Counted from the stretch's first letter, positions 7,702 to 18,800 are shown. The stretch: DNA of 64,000 nucleotides from Flavobacterium piscinae (GCF_004122145.1 NZ_SBKQ01000007.1:143462-207461), one strand, 5' to 3'. A program made the numbers and translations. The notes: generated by a model not told the origin, from the sequence alone.

Positions 7702-10305
7702 ATGAATTTAAAAAATTTAACCATTAAATCGCAAGAAGCTCTACAACAAGCTCAGCAAATTGCACAAAGTTTTGGTCAGCAACAACTGGAAAACGAACAT
7801 ATATTAAAAGGAATTTTAGATGTGGACGAAAATGTTGCTCCGTTTATTTTGAAAAAAACGAATGTGAATGTCACTCTATTTTCTCAAATTTTAGACCGAA
7901 CCATTGAAAGCTTTCCAAAAGTTTCGGGTGCAGAGATTATGCTTTCCCGAGAAGCAGGAACCATGCTAAATGAAGCAACCATCATTGCCAAAAAAATGAA
8001 TGATGAATATGTTTCTATCGAACACTTGATATTGGCCATTTTTAAATCCAAAAGTAAAGTTGCTCAAATTTTAAAAGACCAAGGAGTAACCGAAAAAGGA
8101 TTAGAAACCGCCATTTCTGAATTGCGAAAAGGCGAACGAGTTACGTCTGCTTCTGCGGAAGAAACCTACAATGCTTTAAGTAAATATGCCAAAAACCTCA
8201 ACGATCTTGCCAAAAATGGCAAACTGGATCCCGTTATAGGTCGTGATGAAGAAATCCGAAGAGTGTTGCAAATTCTTTCCCGTAGAACCAAAAACAACCC
8301 GATGTTGGTAGGTGAACCCGGTGTAGGTAAAACGGCCATTGCCGAAGGTTTAGCCCACCGAATTGTAGATGGCGACGTTCCTGAAAACCTTAAAGACAAA
8401 ATCGTTTTTTCATTGGATATGGGTGCGTTAATCGCCGGTGCCAAATACAAAGGTGAATTTGAAGAACGCTTAAAATCAGTTGTCAAAGAGGTAATAGCCT
8501 CTGAAGGAGACATTGTGTTATTCATTGATGAAATTCACACCTTAGTAGGTGCAGGCGGAGGCGAAGGAGCTATGGATGCTGCAAACATATTAAAACCTGC
8601 ATTAGCTCGTGGTGAATTGCGTGCCATTGGTGCAACAACTTTAGATGAATACCAAAAATATTTTGAAAAAGACAAAGCACTCGAACGACGTTTTCAAAAA
8701 ATTATGGTCGATGAACCGGATACTGAAAGTGCGATTTCGATTTTACGTGGAATTAAAGAAAAATATGAAACGCATCACAAAGTACGTATCAAAGATGAGG
8801 CAATCATCGCAGCTGTAGAATTATCGCAACGCTATATTACCAATCGATTTTTACCGGACAAAGCCATTGATTTAATGGATGAGGCCGCTTCTAAATTGCG
8901 AATGGAAATCAATTCAAAACCCGAAGAATTAGATGTTTTGGATCGTAAAATTATGCAATTGGAGATTGAAATTGAAGCCATCAAAAGAGAAAATGATGAA
9001 TCTAAATTAAAAATTTTAGGTTTAGAATTAGCCAATTTAAAAGAAGAACGCAACGAGATTTTTGCTAAATGGAAATCGGAAAAAGAAGTAGTGGATAACA
9101 TCCAAAACGTGAAAATTGAAATTGAAAACTTCAAATTGGAAGCTGAACGTGCTGAACGAGATGGCGATTACGGCAAAGTAGCCGAAATCAGATATGGCAA
9201 AATTAAAGAAGCTCAAGAACGTTTGGACAAATTACAAATTCAATTACAAGAAAATCAATCGGGAACTTCATTAATAAAAGAAGAAGTAACTCGTGAAGAT
9301 ATAGCCGAAGTGGTTGCCAAATGGACCGGTGTTCCCGTGACTAAAATGCTACAAGGTGAACGTGAAAAGTTATTAAAATTAGAAGACGAATTGCATCACC
9401 GAGTGGTGGGTCAGAATGAAGCCATTGAAGCAATAAGCGATGCCGTTCGCAGAAGTCGTGCCGGATTGCAAGACATGAAAAAACCTATCGGAACGTTTCT
9501 TTTCTTGGGAACAACCGGTGTGGGAAAAACTGAATTAGCCAAAGCGTTAGCCGAATATTTATTTGACGATGAAAACGCAATGACCCGAATTGATATGAGT
9601 GAATACCAAGAACGTCACGCTGTGAGCCGATTAGTAGGTGCTCCTCCTGGATATGTGGGATACGATGAAGGGGGTCAGTTGACCGAAGCCGTTCGACGCA
9701 AACCGTATTCTGTCGTATTATTAGATGAAATTGAAAAAGCCCATCCGGATACCTTTAATATATTGTTACAAGTCTTGGACGAAGGCCGATTGACCGACAA
9801 CAAAGGACGTGTAGCTGATTTTAAAAATACCATTATCATTATGACCTCCAATATGGGAAGTCATATTATACAAGATAAGTTTGAAAATCTGAGCGGAGGA
9901 TTAGAAGCCGCTACCGAAGCTGCCAAAGTAGAAGTGTTAGGATTATTAAAACAGACCGTTCGTCCGGAGTTTATCAATCGAATTGATGAAATTGTGATGT
10001 TTACGCCATTATCTGATGCAAACATTCGAGAAATTGTTGGTTTGCAATTAAAAAGTGTTACTAAAATGTTAGCTCAACAAAACATCACTATGGATGCTAC
10101 ACCGGAAGCAATTGTTTACTTAGCTCAAAAAGGTTATGATCCGCAATTCGGAGCCAGACCGGTGAAAAGAGTCATTCAAAGAGAAGTATTGAACAAGCTT
10201 TCTAAAGAAATTTTGAGTGGAAAAGTTAAAACCGACAGTATTATTTTGTTGGATGCATTTGATAATGAACTGGTGTTTAGAAATCAAAGCGAATTAGTAA
10301 AATAA
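7702..10305 (+). CDS. clpB: ATP-dependent disaggregase ClpB
   Basis: An 867-aa Hsp100 chaperone that pulls proteins out of aggregates together with DnaK. In order: the Clp-N repeat domain (1-145), NBD1 with Walker A GEPGVGKT (204-211) and Walker B VLFIDEIH, the coiled-coil middle domain (about 410-530, heptad-rich), NBD2 with Walker A GTTGVGKT (603-610) and Walker [10 protein letters not shown], and the C-terminal D2 small domain. The length is typical. Nothing is missing. It is monocistronic with a strong terminator. The 163-nt upstream gap has no clear TAnnTTTG box, so an alternative (stress) sigma factor is possible. Confidence 0.97.
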   Translation: MNLKNLTIKSQEALQQAQQIAQSFGQQQLENEHILKGILDVDENVAPFILKKTNVNVTLFSQILDRTIESFPKVSGAEIMLSREAGTMLNEATIIAKKMNDEYVSIEHLILAIFKSKSKVAQILKDQGVTEKGLETAISELRKGERVTSASAEETYNALSKYAKNLNDLAKNGKLDPVIGRDEEIRRVLQILSRRTKNNPMLVGEPGVGKTAIAEGLAHRIVDGDVPENLKDKIVFSLDMGALIAGAKYKGEFEERLKSVVKEVIASEGDIVLFIDEIHTLVGAGGGEGAMDAANILKPALARGELRAIGATTLDEYQKYFEKDKALERRFQKIMVDEPDTESAISILRGIKEKYETHHKVRIKDEAIIAAVELSQRYITNRFLPDKAIDLMDEAASKLRMEINSKPEELDVLDRKIMQLEIEIEAIKRENDESKLKILGLELANLKEERNEIFAKWKSEKEVVDNIQNVKIEIENFKLEAERAERDGDYGKVAEIRYGKIKEAQERLDKLQIQLQENQSGTSLIKEEVTREDIAEVVAKWTGVPVTKMLQGEREKLLKLEDELHHRVVGQNEAIEAISDAVRRSRAGLQDMKKPIGTFLFLGTTGVGKTELAKALAEYLFDDENAMTRIDMSEYQERHAVSRLVGAPPGYVGYDEGGQLTEAVRRKPYSVVLLDEIEKAHPDTFNILLQVLDEGRLTDNKGRVADFKNTIIIMTSNMGSHIIQDKFENLSGGLEAATEAAKVEVLGLLKQTVRPEFINRIDEIVMFTPLSDANIREIVGLQLKSVTKMLAQQNITMDATPEAIVYLAQKGYDPQFGARPVKRVIQREVLNKLSKEILSGKVKTDSIILLDAFDNELVFRNQSELVK

Positions 10306-10315
10306 GTATTTTTTT

Positions 10316-10384
10316 GGCCACAGATTCACAGATTTTCCTTTCAGATTTTAAAAATAGTAGAAAATAATTAGCGAATCTGCGGCT
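10316..10384. repeat. Intergenic inverted repeat of the flavobacterial 'CAGATTC' kind
   Basis: GGCCACAGATTCAC (10316-10329) is an imperfect inverted match to GCGAATCTGCGGCT (10371-10384), with 11 of 14 positions pairing. It starts just after the clpB stop and could fold into a long imperfect hairpin in RNA. It resembles the words in the 24.7 kb and 61.5 kb gaps. Confidence 0.5.
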
Positions 10385-10438
10385 AAATTAAATTAAAATA
10401 AAGTAGTTTTTTCATAAATTGATTAGTTAGGTTGAAAG

Positions 10439-10462
10439 CACCAATTCGGAAACGGATTGGTG
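10439..10462 (+). terminator. Terminator downstream of clpB
   Basis: CACCAATT-CG-GAAA-CG-GATTGGTG: a 10-bp stem with one T.G pair, closed by a GNRA-type GAAA loop and followed by TTTTTTT. It lies 134 nt after the clpB stop. Confidence 0.85.
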
Positions 10463-10539
10463 TTTTTTTATTTTAATATTGCTAATATTTCCATACTTTT
10501 ATTACGAAATTTGAGTTTTATAATTTCTAACTGATTTGT

Positions 10540-10953
10540 ATGAAAACATTAATTTGCTTACTAGTATTTACACTTACCTCCTATGCACAAACCAATACGG
10601 AGAATACCACAAAATTAAACCACACTGTTACCGGTGAAAAAGTTTATTTAGTAAGTGAAGTTGATATAAAACCTAAACTAATGTATGGCGAAAATGCCTT
10701 GTATCGATTTCTTTCCAGAAATTTTAAGTTTCCTAAAAGTGATACTTTTGTTACTGAAATTGTGTGCAGCTTTATCGTTGAAGTAGATGGAACATTCAGC
10801 GATATTAAAGTAATTAATAAGATACCGGATGAATATAAAATAGAGCTCCTTCGAGTGATGAATAAATTTGATGAGCCATGGTATCCTGCTGTTAAAGATC
10901 AAAATCAAGTCAGATGCCAATATGTCTTACCCATTAAAATTAATTTAATGTAG
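10540..10953 (+). CDS. Secreted TonB C-terminal-domain-like protein
   Basis: A 137-aa protein with a signal peptide (1-16, ends SYAQ). The rest resembles a lone TonB C-terminal domain: ENALYRFLSRNFKFPKS (about 50-66), then VCSFIVEVDGTFSDIKVINKI and RCQYVLPIKINL at the end, matching the beta-alpha-beta pattern of TonB_C. It has no proline-rich linker and no membrane anchor, so it is not a full energy transducer. Stand-alone copies are common in Bacteroidota and have no settled role. The call is a fold-level match, not a function. Confidence 0.65.
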   Translation: MKTLICLLVFTLTSYAQTNTENTTKLNHTVTGEKVYLVSEVDIKPKLMYGENALYRFLSRNFKFPKSDTFVTEIVCSFIVEVDGTFSDIKVINKIPDEYKIELLRVMNKFDEPWYPAVKDQNQVRCQYVLPIKINLM

Positions 10954-11022
10954 CACAAAAAGCAACAATAAATTATATTGATAAAAAAATAATAAAAATT
11001 TTTATTTAATGAGACACAAAAA

Positions 11023-11046
11023 AAGCCTCGAGTTTCCTCGAAGCTT
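11023..11046 (-). terminator. Terminator of tRNA-His
   Basis: On the minus strand AAGCTTCGAG-GAAA-CTCGAGGCTT forms a 10-bp stem (one T.G) with a GNRA loop, then TTTTTT. It lies 11 nt past the tRNA 3' end. Confidence 0.85.
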
Positions 11047-11057
11047 TGAGTTTTTTG

Positions 11058-11132
<75 letters not shown>

Positions 11133-11195
11133 ATTTGTTTTTGCGAGTGCAAATATAGTGCAAACCTTTAATTTCGCAAAGATTTTTACAATAAT

Positions 11196-11918
11196 TTACA
11201 TTAAATCTCCTAAGCTATTGACAGCCACATATCTTTCAACGGTAAATCCTTCAGCAAAGTCAGTCCCAATGAGTCTTCCCAAGTCTTGCGAACGGTATTT
11301 TATGCTGTCTAAAAAGTTTTTGGTGGCAATTGGTGTAACCATTTCATCAGAATTTGGGTTATAGAATTGTGAATCATACGCCATAATTGCTTGCAGTTTT
11401 TTGTCCATAAATCCTGAAATATCGACTACAAAATCAGGTTTCAAATCTTTCCATTGGATATAATGATAAACGACATCTGGTCGCCATGCTTCTTGTTTTT
11501 CTCCTTCTAAAACCGTTTCAATTCGTTTTAAACCAGATAAAAAACAAGCATCTGAAACTAATTTTGCCCCTTTTCCATGATCAACATGACGGTCATCAAT
11601 GGCATTGCATAACACAATTTTCGGACGGTATTTACGAATCATTCTAATCACTTGCAATTGATGTTCTTCATCATTTTTGAAAAAACCATCCCGCATTTTT
11701 AGGTTTTCACGAAACGAAATGCCTAAAATTTCTGACGCTTTTGTAGCTTCTTTATACCTAATTTCAACCGAACCTCGTGTGCCTAATTCGCCTTCGGTTA
11801 AATCGATGATACCGACTTTTCTTCCCAATGAAATTTCTTTGGCAATTGTTCCGGCACAACCTAATTCAACATCGTCAGGATGGGCTCCAAAAGCCAATAT
11901 ATCTACTTTTAAACTCAT
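11196..11918 (-). CDS. bshB1: Bacillithiol biosynthesis deacetylase BshB1
   Basis: A 240-aa zinc-dependent LmbE/PIG-L family deacetylase. It removes acetyl from GlcNAc-malate, the second step of bacillithiol synthesis in the cytoplasm. Zinc ligands are visible as AHPDD (His13, Asp16) and His114 in RHVDH (111-114), and the general base is Asp15. The RGS and YDSQFYN segments typical of BshB are present. The start is one base from the isochorismate synthase stop, so the two are cotranscribed. bshA and bshC are not in this window. Confidence 0.92.
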   Translation of the reverse strand: MSLKVDILAFGAHPDDVELGCAGTIAKEISLGRKVGIIDLTEGELGTRGSVEIRYKEATKASEILGISFRENLKMRDGFFKNDEEHQLQVIRMIRKYRPKIVLCNAIDDRHVDHGKGAKLVSDACFLSGLKRIETVLEGEKQEAWRPDVVYHYIQWKDLKPDFVVDISGFMDKKLQAIMAYDSQFYNPNSDEMVTPIATKNFLDSIKYRSQDLGRLIGTDFAEGFTVERYVAVNSLGDLM

Positions 11919-11919
11919 T

Positions 11920-12945
11920 TTATAAAATGGATTTCATGATTTGTGATTTATGTTCGGTTTCAAAAAATTCCTTTTCCGGGTTACTGTCTCCGGTGATTCC
12001 ACAACCGACATAAATGTTAATTTTATTTTTTTCAACTTCTATACAACGTAAATTTACAAAAAGATTGGCAGATGCCTCTTCTTCATTCCATAAACCTAAA
12101 TAGCCGGCATAAAATTTTCGGTCATATCCCTCATTTTCGTTAATAAACTGTACCGCTTTTTGTTTTGGAAAACCACAAACTGCGGGCGTTGGATGTAAAT
12201 TTTGAAGGATGTTTTTAGTGTTTTCTATCGAAAAAACTTCGCCAGAAATAATAGTTTTTAGATGAACTAACGAACCGGCTTCCACCGTGAATGGTTCTGT
12301 TACTTTCAAAGAAATTACTTCTTTGTGTAAGTTATCTAAAATATAATTGGTCACAATTTGTTGTTCATTTTTTTCTTTGGCTGACCAATTCTCAAAATTA
12401 TCTTTTTGATGTGTTCCGGCCAATGATACGGTTTCAAAATGATTATTTTCCACTTTAATCAATTGTTCCGGTGTGGCTCCCATCCAATAACCAATGTGCG
12501 GATGATAAAATAATGAACGAAAAGCTGTTGGATAACGGTTGATTAATCTTAAAAATGCATCCGTTAAATCAATCTTTTTTTCAATTTCAATTTTTCGTGA
12601 AAGGACAACTTTTTCAAAATCGCCATTATGAATGGATAGTATTGCTTTTTGAACACTATTTTCAAAATGTTTTTTTTCTCTTTCAGAAAAGCTAGCGAAA
12701 TCTTCCGTTTGATTTACTGTGTCAAAACTAAACTCCTCTTCCAAAAAATCTGAACCCTCAAAAGGAATAACATATTTTTTAGTACCATCAAAAGAAACAA
12801 AAACAAATCCGCTTTGACCTTTATAATCAATAATAGTATTGTCCTTTTGAAATAAACCATAAAGTTTGTTTTGATTCGGAAGCACATACAAAACAAAAGG
12901 CAATTTTTGTTCTACTTGTAATTTAATTTTTGACAAAATTGCCAT
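11920..12945 (-). CDS. menF: Isochorismate synthase (MenF/EntC type)
   Basis: A 341-aa chorismate-binding enzyme that converts chorismate to isochorismate, the entry step to menaquinone (or catecholate siderophores). It shows the conserved C-terminal half: MGATPEQLI, FETVSLAGTHQ, HPTPAVCGFPKQKA, FYAGYLGLW and the Mg-binding IYVGCGITGDSNPEKEF-ETEHK. The N-terminus is shorter than E. coli MenF, as is usual in Bacteroidota. It is in an operon with a hotdog thioesterase upstream (2-nt gap) and bshB1 downstream. Respiratory menaquinone is the likely role, since menE is also in the window and no siderophore genes are seen. Confidence 0.88.
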   Translation of the reverse strand: MAILSKIKLQVEQKLPFVLYVLPNQNKLYGLFQKDNTIIDYKGQSGFVFVSFDGTKKYVIPFEGSDFLEEEFSFDTVNQTEDFASFSEREKKHFENSVQKAILSIHNGDFEKVVLSRKIEIEKKIDLTDAFLRLINRYPTAFRSLFYHPHIGYWMGATPEQLIKVENNHFETVSLAGTHQKDNFENWSAKEKNEQQIVTNYILDNLHKEVISLKVTEPFTVEAGSLVHLKTIISGEVFSIENTKNILQNLHPTPAVCGFPKQKAVQFINENEGYDRKFYAGYLGLWNEEEASANLFVNLRCIEVEKNKINIYVGCGITGDSNPEKEFFETEHKSQIMKSIL

Positions 12946-12947
12946 CG

Positions 12948-13376
12948 TTAAGAAGTCTTTTTAGGTAAAACAATGTTTGACAGTTTGCATAGGCAGATTA
13001 GTTTTCCTTCTTCATCTTCAATTTTTATTTCCCATAAATGAATGCTTCTCCCTTGATGAATGATTTTGGCGGTGGCAAAAACAGTTCCTTCTCGCTTACT
13101 TCGTAAATGGTTGGCTGAAATTTCAATACCTCTCACTTCTTGTTTTTCAGCATTCACAAACAACATCGAAGCAGCACTCCCCACACTTTCGGCCAATGCA
13201 ACAGATGCTCCACCATGCAATAATCCCATGGGTTGATGAATTCTGGAATTGACAGGCATTTTGGCTTTTAAAAAGTCTTCTCCCACATCAACGAACTCAA
13301 TTTCAAGGGTTTCCATCAAAGTATTTTTGCTAAAATCATTACAATTTTGAAGAATTTTGGCTTTATCGAATATCAT
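12948..13376 (-). CDS. PaaI-type hotdog thioesterase, candidate DHNA-CoA hydrolase
   Basis: About 142 aa with the hotdog-fold signature MGLLHGGASVALAESVGSAAS (HGG with the catalytic Glu of AES) and the C-terminal strand RSIHLWEIKIEDEEGKLICL. Members hydrolyse acyl- or aryl-CoA thioesters. Its place directly before isochorismate synthase suggests 1,4-dihydroxy-2-naphthoyl-CoA hydrolysis in menaquinone synthesis (inference). The start is chosen at the ATG at 13376. A TTG at 13412 would add 12 residues, but it sits in a CCTTTG sequence that looks like promoter rather than coding. Confidence 0.8.
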   Translation of the reverse strand: MIFDKAKILQNCNDFSKNTLMETLEIEFVDVGEDFLKAKMPVNSRIHQPMGLLHGGASVALAESVGSAASMLFVNAEKQEVRGIEISANHLRSKREGTVFATAKIIHQGRSIHLWEIKIEDEEGKLICLCKLSNIVLPKKTS

Positions 13377-13502
13377 CTCATCTATTTTTTTGTAAAAATA
13401 AAGATTTTTCAAAGGAGCATAAACTAAAATCCTCTTAAATTCGTTAAATAATTTGATTTTGCTATTTCAATTTAATGGTTAATTTTACCAAAAATCAGGC
13501 TC

Positions 13503-15065
13503 ATGCGTAATTTACTTTTTCTATTATTTATTATTTCTGCCATTTCACTGACTTCTTGTCGAAATGATTTTGAATTCAAACCCAGTTCCGGTGGATTGGA
13601 ATTTTCTAGAGATACCATTTATTTTGATACTGTTTTTAGTAATATAGGTTCAAGTACGTATACCTTAAAAGTCTATAACCGCTCTGATGAAGACATTAGT
13701 ATTCCCTCCATCCGTTTAAGAAAAGGATTGGATTCTAAATACCGTATGACTGTGGATGGAATGGTTGGAAATAACCGCATTTTTGAAAATGTAGAGATGC
13801 TCGCTAAAGACAGCATGTATATTTTTATTGAAACAACGGTGGATATTTCAGAAGCAAATCCAACTGACTTTTTATACACCGATCAAATTCTTTTCGGTCA
13901 AGGAACATCAGAACAAAAAGTAGAATTGGTTACGTTAATACAAGATGCCTATTTTCTTTATCCGCAACGCTTTGATGATGGAACAACAGAAACCTTACCA
14001 ATTGGCGATGACGAAATTTATGGTTTTGTGTTGGATGAAAACGACCCAATTAACGGAAACGAATACATTTGGAATAACTCTAAACCGTATGTCATTTATG
14101 GTTATGCGGCAGTTCCCGCAAACAAAACATTAGTTGTTGAGTCCGGTGCTCAAATTCATTTTCATGCTGAATCCGGTTTGATTATAGGCAATGAAGGAAG
14201 TATAAAAGTCAACGGACTACCCTCTACTAATCCTGAAAATCCATTAGAAAATCATGTCATTTTTCAGGGTGATCGATTAGAACCACTTTATGAAGATGTT
14301 CCCGGACAATGGGGAACAATTTGGTTGACTCAAGGAAGTAAAAACAATGAATTTACGAACTGCGTTATTAAAAATGGCGTTGTTGGACTTTTAATTGAAG
14401 GCAACACCGGTTTAACAAATCCGGAAGCTGATGTTAAACTCAAGAACGTGCAAATTTATGATCATTCCAACTATGGCATTTTAGCAAGAACAGCTCATAT
14501 TAAAGGAGAAAATGTAGTAATAAACAGTGCCGGACAAATTGCTCTCGCCTGCTCATACGGCGGGAAGTACAATTTTAATCACTCTACATTTAATAATAAT
14601 TGGGCAAGTTCAAGACAACTTTCGGTCTATTTAAACAATTATATTGAAGGGGCTTTACCCGAAGTTCAGCCCATGGAAGAAGCGACTTTTACCAATTGCA
14701 TTATTTATGGTTCAAACCAAATTCAAATGCTGATTGATAAAGTTGACCATCCAACATTCAACTATAAATTTGACCATTGTTTGATTAAATTTAATAACAT
14801 TAACAATACTTATACAACCGATGAACTTTATCTATTTGCAACGGATAATCAACGTTATGTAAATTGTATCATCGCTACAAATAATTCGGTTGCCAATCCT
14901 AGATTTTTAAATGTTATTAAAAACCAATTAATAATTGGTGATGATTCAGCGGCTAGAGGTCAAGCTAATTCAGCCTTCTCTGGTTTTCCGGACATCATAG
15001 AACAACCAAGGATAAGTCCCACAGATATAGGAGCTTATAATCATACTGTTTTTGAAGAAGATTAA
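13503..15065 (+). CDS. Surface lipoprotein with predicted right-handed beta-helix
   Basis: A 520-aa lipoprotein: signal peptide and lipobox LTSC with Cys19. Residues about 25-160 form an Ig-like/beta-sandwich region (DTIYFDTVFSNIGSSTYTLKVYNRSDEDI). Residues about 200-480 show short repeating strands (NEFTNCVIKNGVVGLLIEGNT, LKNVQIYDHSNYGILART, ATFTNCIIYGSNQIQML), the pattern of a parallel beta-helix like those of pectate-lyase-fold proteins. The family is common but functionally unassigned in Flavobacteriaceae. No catalytic motif is evident. The position upstream of a DUF1579 lipoprotein (48-nt gap) suggests cotranscription. Confidence 0.7.
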   Translation: MRNLLFLLFIISAISLTSCRNDFEFKPSSGGLEFSRDTIYFDTVFSNIGSSTYTLKVYNRSDEDISIPSIRLRKGLDSKYRMTVDGMVGNNRIFENVEMLAKDSMYIFIETTVDISEANPTDFLYTDQILFGQGTSEQKVELVTLIQDAYFLYPQRFDDGTTETLPIGDDEIYGFVLDENDPINGNEYIWNNSKPYVIYGYAAVPANKTLVVESGAQIHFHAESGLIIGNEGSIKVNGLPSTNPENPLENHVIFQGDRLEPLYEDVPGQWGTIWLTQGSKNNEFTNCVIKNGVVGLLIEGNTGLTNPEADVKLKNVQIYDHSNYGILARTAHIKGENVVINSAGQIALACSYGGKYNFNHSTFNNNWASSRQLSVYLNNYIEGALPEVQPMEEATFTNCIIYGSNQIQMLIDKVDHPTFNYKFDHCLIKFNNINNTYTTDELYLFATDNQRYVNCIIATNNSVANPRFLNVIKNQLIIGDDSAARGQANSAFSGFPDIIEQPRISPTDIGAYNHTVFEED

Positions 15066-15113
15066 AATATTTTTCATAATTTTACATATCAAACCTAACA
15101 AAACAATAAAATT

Positions 15114-15755
15114 ATGAAACTAAAATTTTTATCCCTTATTGCGATTATTTCGCTAGTTTCTTGTGGAAAAAAAGAAGAAACCAAAACAGACTCGACAAGT
15201 GTTACCGACACAGTCAAAGTAGAAGAAACACCGATTACAATTCCTGATTCTGCTACGATTGCAAAAGCATGGGAAGATTTCATGACTCCGGGTGAACCAC
15301 ACAAAATGTTAGCTTTGGAAAATGGCACTTGGAATGAAGAAATGACCATGTGGATGGAACCGGGTGCAGAACCTATGAAAAACACCATGACCGCAGAATC
15401 AAAAATGATTTATGGTGATCGTTATCAGGAAACTATTCACAAAGGAGAATTTATGGGAATGCCATTTGAAGGAAAAAGTACACTAGCCTACAACAATGCA
15501 TCGCAAGAATACACTTCTACTTGGATTGACAACATGAGCACAGGAATTATGGTAATATCCGGAAAATATGATGAAGCGACCAAAACTATCAATTTTTCAG
15601 GAACAACAGTAGATCCGGTTACGAAGAAAGAAAAAGCAATCCGTGAAACCTACACTATTGTTGATAAAAACACTCGTAAAATGGAAATGTTTGATGTTGA
15701 TTTTAGTGGCAAAGAATACAAAAGCATGGAAATTATCATGACAAGAAAAAAATAA
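15114..15755 (+). CDS. DUF1579-family lipoprotein
   Basis: A 213-aa lipoprotein with lipobox LVSC (Cys17) and a Ser/Thr/Glu/Lys-rich linker (18-45). The DUF1579 domain follows from about 55, with its marks HKMLALENGTWNEEMTMWMEPG, YGDRYQETIHKGEFMGMPFEGKSTLAYNN, STGIMVISGKYD and DFSGKEYKSMEIIMTRK. The fold is a lipocalin-like beta-barrel and the ligand is unknown. A terminator follows 18 nt after the stop. Confidence 0.82.
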   Translation: MKLKFLSLIAIISLVSCGKKEETKTDSTSVTDTVKVEETPITIPDSATIAKAWEDFMTPGEPHKMLALENGTWNEEMTMWMEPGAEPMKNTMTAESKMIYGDRYQETIHKGEFMGMPFEGKSTLAYNNASQEYTSTWIDNMSTGIMVISGKYDEATKTINFSGTTVDPVTKKEKAIRETYTIVDKNTRKMEMFDVDFSGKEYKSMEIIMTRKK

Positions 15756-15772
15756 TTTTTTATATTTTTTTT

Positions 15773-15799
15773 AAAAGACTGTTTGATAGACAGTCTTTT
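15773..15799 (+). terminator. Terminator after the DUF1579 gene
   Basis: AAAAGACTGT (15773-15782) pairs with ACAGTCTTTT (15790-15799) around a 7-nt loop and runs into TTTTTT. Confidence 0.85.
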
Positions 15800-15829
15800 T
15801 TTTGTTCACAACTTAGTGAAAAAATATAC

Positions 15830-15860
15830 TTTGAAACTACTTTTTTTCAACGTAAATTTG
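15830..15860 (+). promoter_or_regulatory. purL promoter, perfect Bacteroidota consensus
   Basis: TTTG (15830-15833), exactly 19 nt, then TAAATTTG (15853-15860). This matches the published Bacteroidota consensus at both boxes. The start codon lies 27 nt after the -7 box. Confidence 0.8.
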
Positions 15861-15887
15861 CACCTACAACAACACAAATAATTTTTT

Positions 15888-18800
15888 ATGATTCATTTCT
15901 TCGGAAACGAAAGTTCAACTGTTTTTGCCGTTCAAACGCAAAACGAACTTTTGACTCAAGACATCGCAAAATTAAACTGGCTTTTTGGCAATACAAATAA
16001 AATTGAAAAATCCGTCTTAGCGGATTTTTTTGTTGGCCCACGTGCCGCTATGATTACGCCTTGGAGTACGAATGCTGTGGAAATTACTCAAAATATGGGT
16101 ATTGAGGGCATTATTCGTATTGAAGAATTTCATAAGGTAGAAAGTAACCATTCCGATTTTGATCCGATGTTGTTTCAAAAATATACGGAATTACATCAAG
16201 ACATTTTCACCATCCACATTCAACCGGAATCCATCAAAGAAATTGAAGATATCGCGGCCTACAACAAACAAGAGGGGTTAGCATTGAGCGATGAAGAAGT
16301 CAATTATTTGAATACACTTGCCATTAAACTGAAACGTAATTTAACCGATTCCGAAGTGTTTGGGTTCTCACAAGTAAACTCCGAACATTGCCGTCACAAA
16401 ATTTTCAACGGAACTTTTGTGATTGATGGTGAAGAAAAACCTTCTTCCTTATTCAAATTAATCAAAAAAACATCGGCTGAAAATCCGAACGACATTGTAT
16501 CAGCATACAAAGATAATGTTGCATTTATCAAAGGTCCTAAAGTGGAACAATTTGCTCCCAAAAGTGCCGACAAACCTGATTTTTATCAAACAAAAGAGTT
16601 TGATTCCGTTATTTCTTTAAAAGCAGAAACCCATAATTTCCCAACAACGGTTGAGCCTTTTAACGGGGCAGCTACCGGTTCTGGTGGAGAAATCAGAGAC
16701 AGACTTGCCGGTGGACAAGGTTCACTTCCTTTAGCCGGAACTGCGGTTTATATGACTTCGTATTCTCGATTGGAAGAAACTCGTCCGTGGGAAAATGCGA
16801 TGGAGGAACGAAAATGGTTGTATCAAACCCCAATGGATATTCTAATCAAAGCGTCGAATGGTGCTTCCGATTTTGGTAATAAATTCGGACAGCCGTTAAT
16901 TACAGGTTCAGTTTTAACTTTTGAACACGAAGAAGAAGCTAGAAAACTTGGTTTTGATAAAGTAATCATGTTGGCAGGAGGAATAGGCTTCGGAAAAGCC
17001 AATCAAGCTCAAAAACACGAACCGAAAACCGGAGATCAAATTGTGATTTTAGGTGGTGAAAATTATAGAATCGGAATGGGCGGTGCTGCCGTTTCTTCAG
17101 CCGATACCGGTGCTTTTGGTTCCGGAATAGAATTAAATGCCATTCAACGTTCCAATCCGGAAATGCAAAAAAGAGCTGCCAATGCCATTCGTGGTTTGGT
17201 GGAAAGTGATGAAAATCCGATTGTTTCCATTCACGATCACGGTGCGGGTGGACACTTAAATTGCTTATCTGAATTAGTGGAAGCCACCGGTGGATTAATC
17301 GATTTGGATAAATTACCAGTCGGTGACCCAACTTTATCTGCTAAAGAAATTATTGGTAACGAAAGTCAAGAACGAATGGGATTGGTTATCGGTCAAAAAG
17401 ACCTAGAAACCCTGCAACGCATTGCTGATAGAGAACGTTCGCCTATGTATCAAGTGGGTGAAGTTACGGGCGATCATCGTTTTACATTCGAATCAAAAAC
17501 AACCGGAGCCAAACCCATGGATTTTGAATTGGCCGATATGTTCGGAAGTTCACCCAAAATGATCATGAAAGATGTTTCGGTAGACCGTCATTTTACTGAA
17601 ATCAATTATAAAGATGCCGATTTTGAAACCTATTTGGAACAAGTTTTACAACTTGAAGCTGTGGCTTGTAAAGATTGGTTGACCAACAAAGTCGATCGTT
17701 GTGTAGGTGGAAAAGTAGCTAAACAACAATGTGCCGGCCCAATTCAATTACCGCTGAATAATGTAGGAGTCATGGCGTTGGATTATCAAGGTAAAGAAGG
17801 AATTGCCACTTCTATTGGCCACTCGCCTATTTCGGCTTTAATTGACCCAAAAGCGGGTAGTCGCAATGCCATTGGTGAAGCCTTATCAAACATTGTTTTT
17901 GCTCCGCTAAAAGACGGATTGAAAAGTGTTTCACTTTCAGCTAACTGGATGTGGGCGTGTAAAAACGAAGGCGAAGATGCTCGTTTATATGAAGCCGTTG
18001 AAGCGTGTTCTGAATTTGCTATCGAATTAGGAATCAACATTCCAACCGGAAAAGATTCCCTTTCCATGAAGCAAAAATATGCCGATACCGAAGTCATTGC
18101 ACCTGGTACGGTGATTATTTCTGCCGCCGGAAATTGTAATGATATTAGAAAAGTGGTCGAACCCGTTTTTCAAAAATCAGCAGGTTCGATTTACTATATC
18201 AATTTATCACAAGATGAATTCAAATTGGGTGGCTCTTCTTTTGCTCAAATTAGAAATGCAATTGGAAAAGAAACACCAACTATTAAAGATGCGGCTTTCT
18301 TTAAAAAAGCGTTTAATGTCATACAGGAATTAATCAAAAACGATGAAATTGCTGCCGGACACGATATAGGAAGCGGTGGTTTGATTACAACTTTATTAGA
18401 AATGTGTTTTGCAGATAATCACTTAGGTGCAAAACTCGATTTTAATTCATTTAATGAAAAAGATTTGTTGAAAATTTTATTTTCAGAAAATATCGGAATT
18501 GTACTTCAAGCGAATGATGATCACGTTTTTGAATCATTCTTGAAGGAAGAAAATATCTCTTTCCATACTTTAGGAAAAGTTACTGATTCGGGTGTTTTAA
18601 AAATCGAAAATTATGCGTTACCGATTGAAAAATATAGAGATATTTGGTTTAAAACTTCCTATTTATTAGATCAAAAACAAACCAAAAACGGTAGAGCTGC
18701 AGCACGGTTTGTAAATTATAAAAATCAACCGTTACAGTATCATTTTCCCACTCATTTCAATGGAAAAAAACCGGAAGTTGATGCTTCAAAACCAAGACCA

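Noticed and set aside
16966..17331. 121-aa minus-strand reading frame inside purL
   Set aside because: It is antisense to a conserved ATP-binding region of purL, has no promoter and a His/Arg-rich composition produced by the codon pattern of the real gene.
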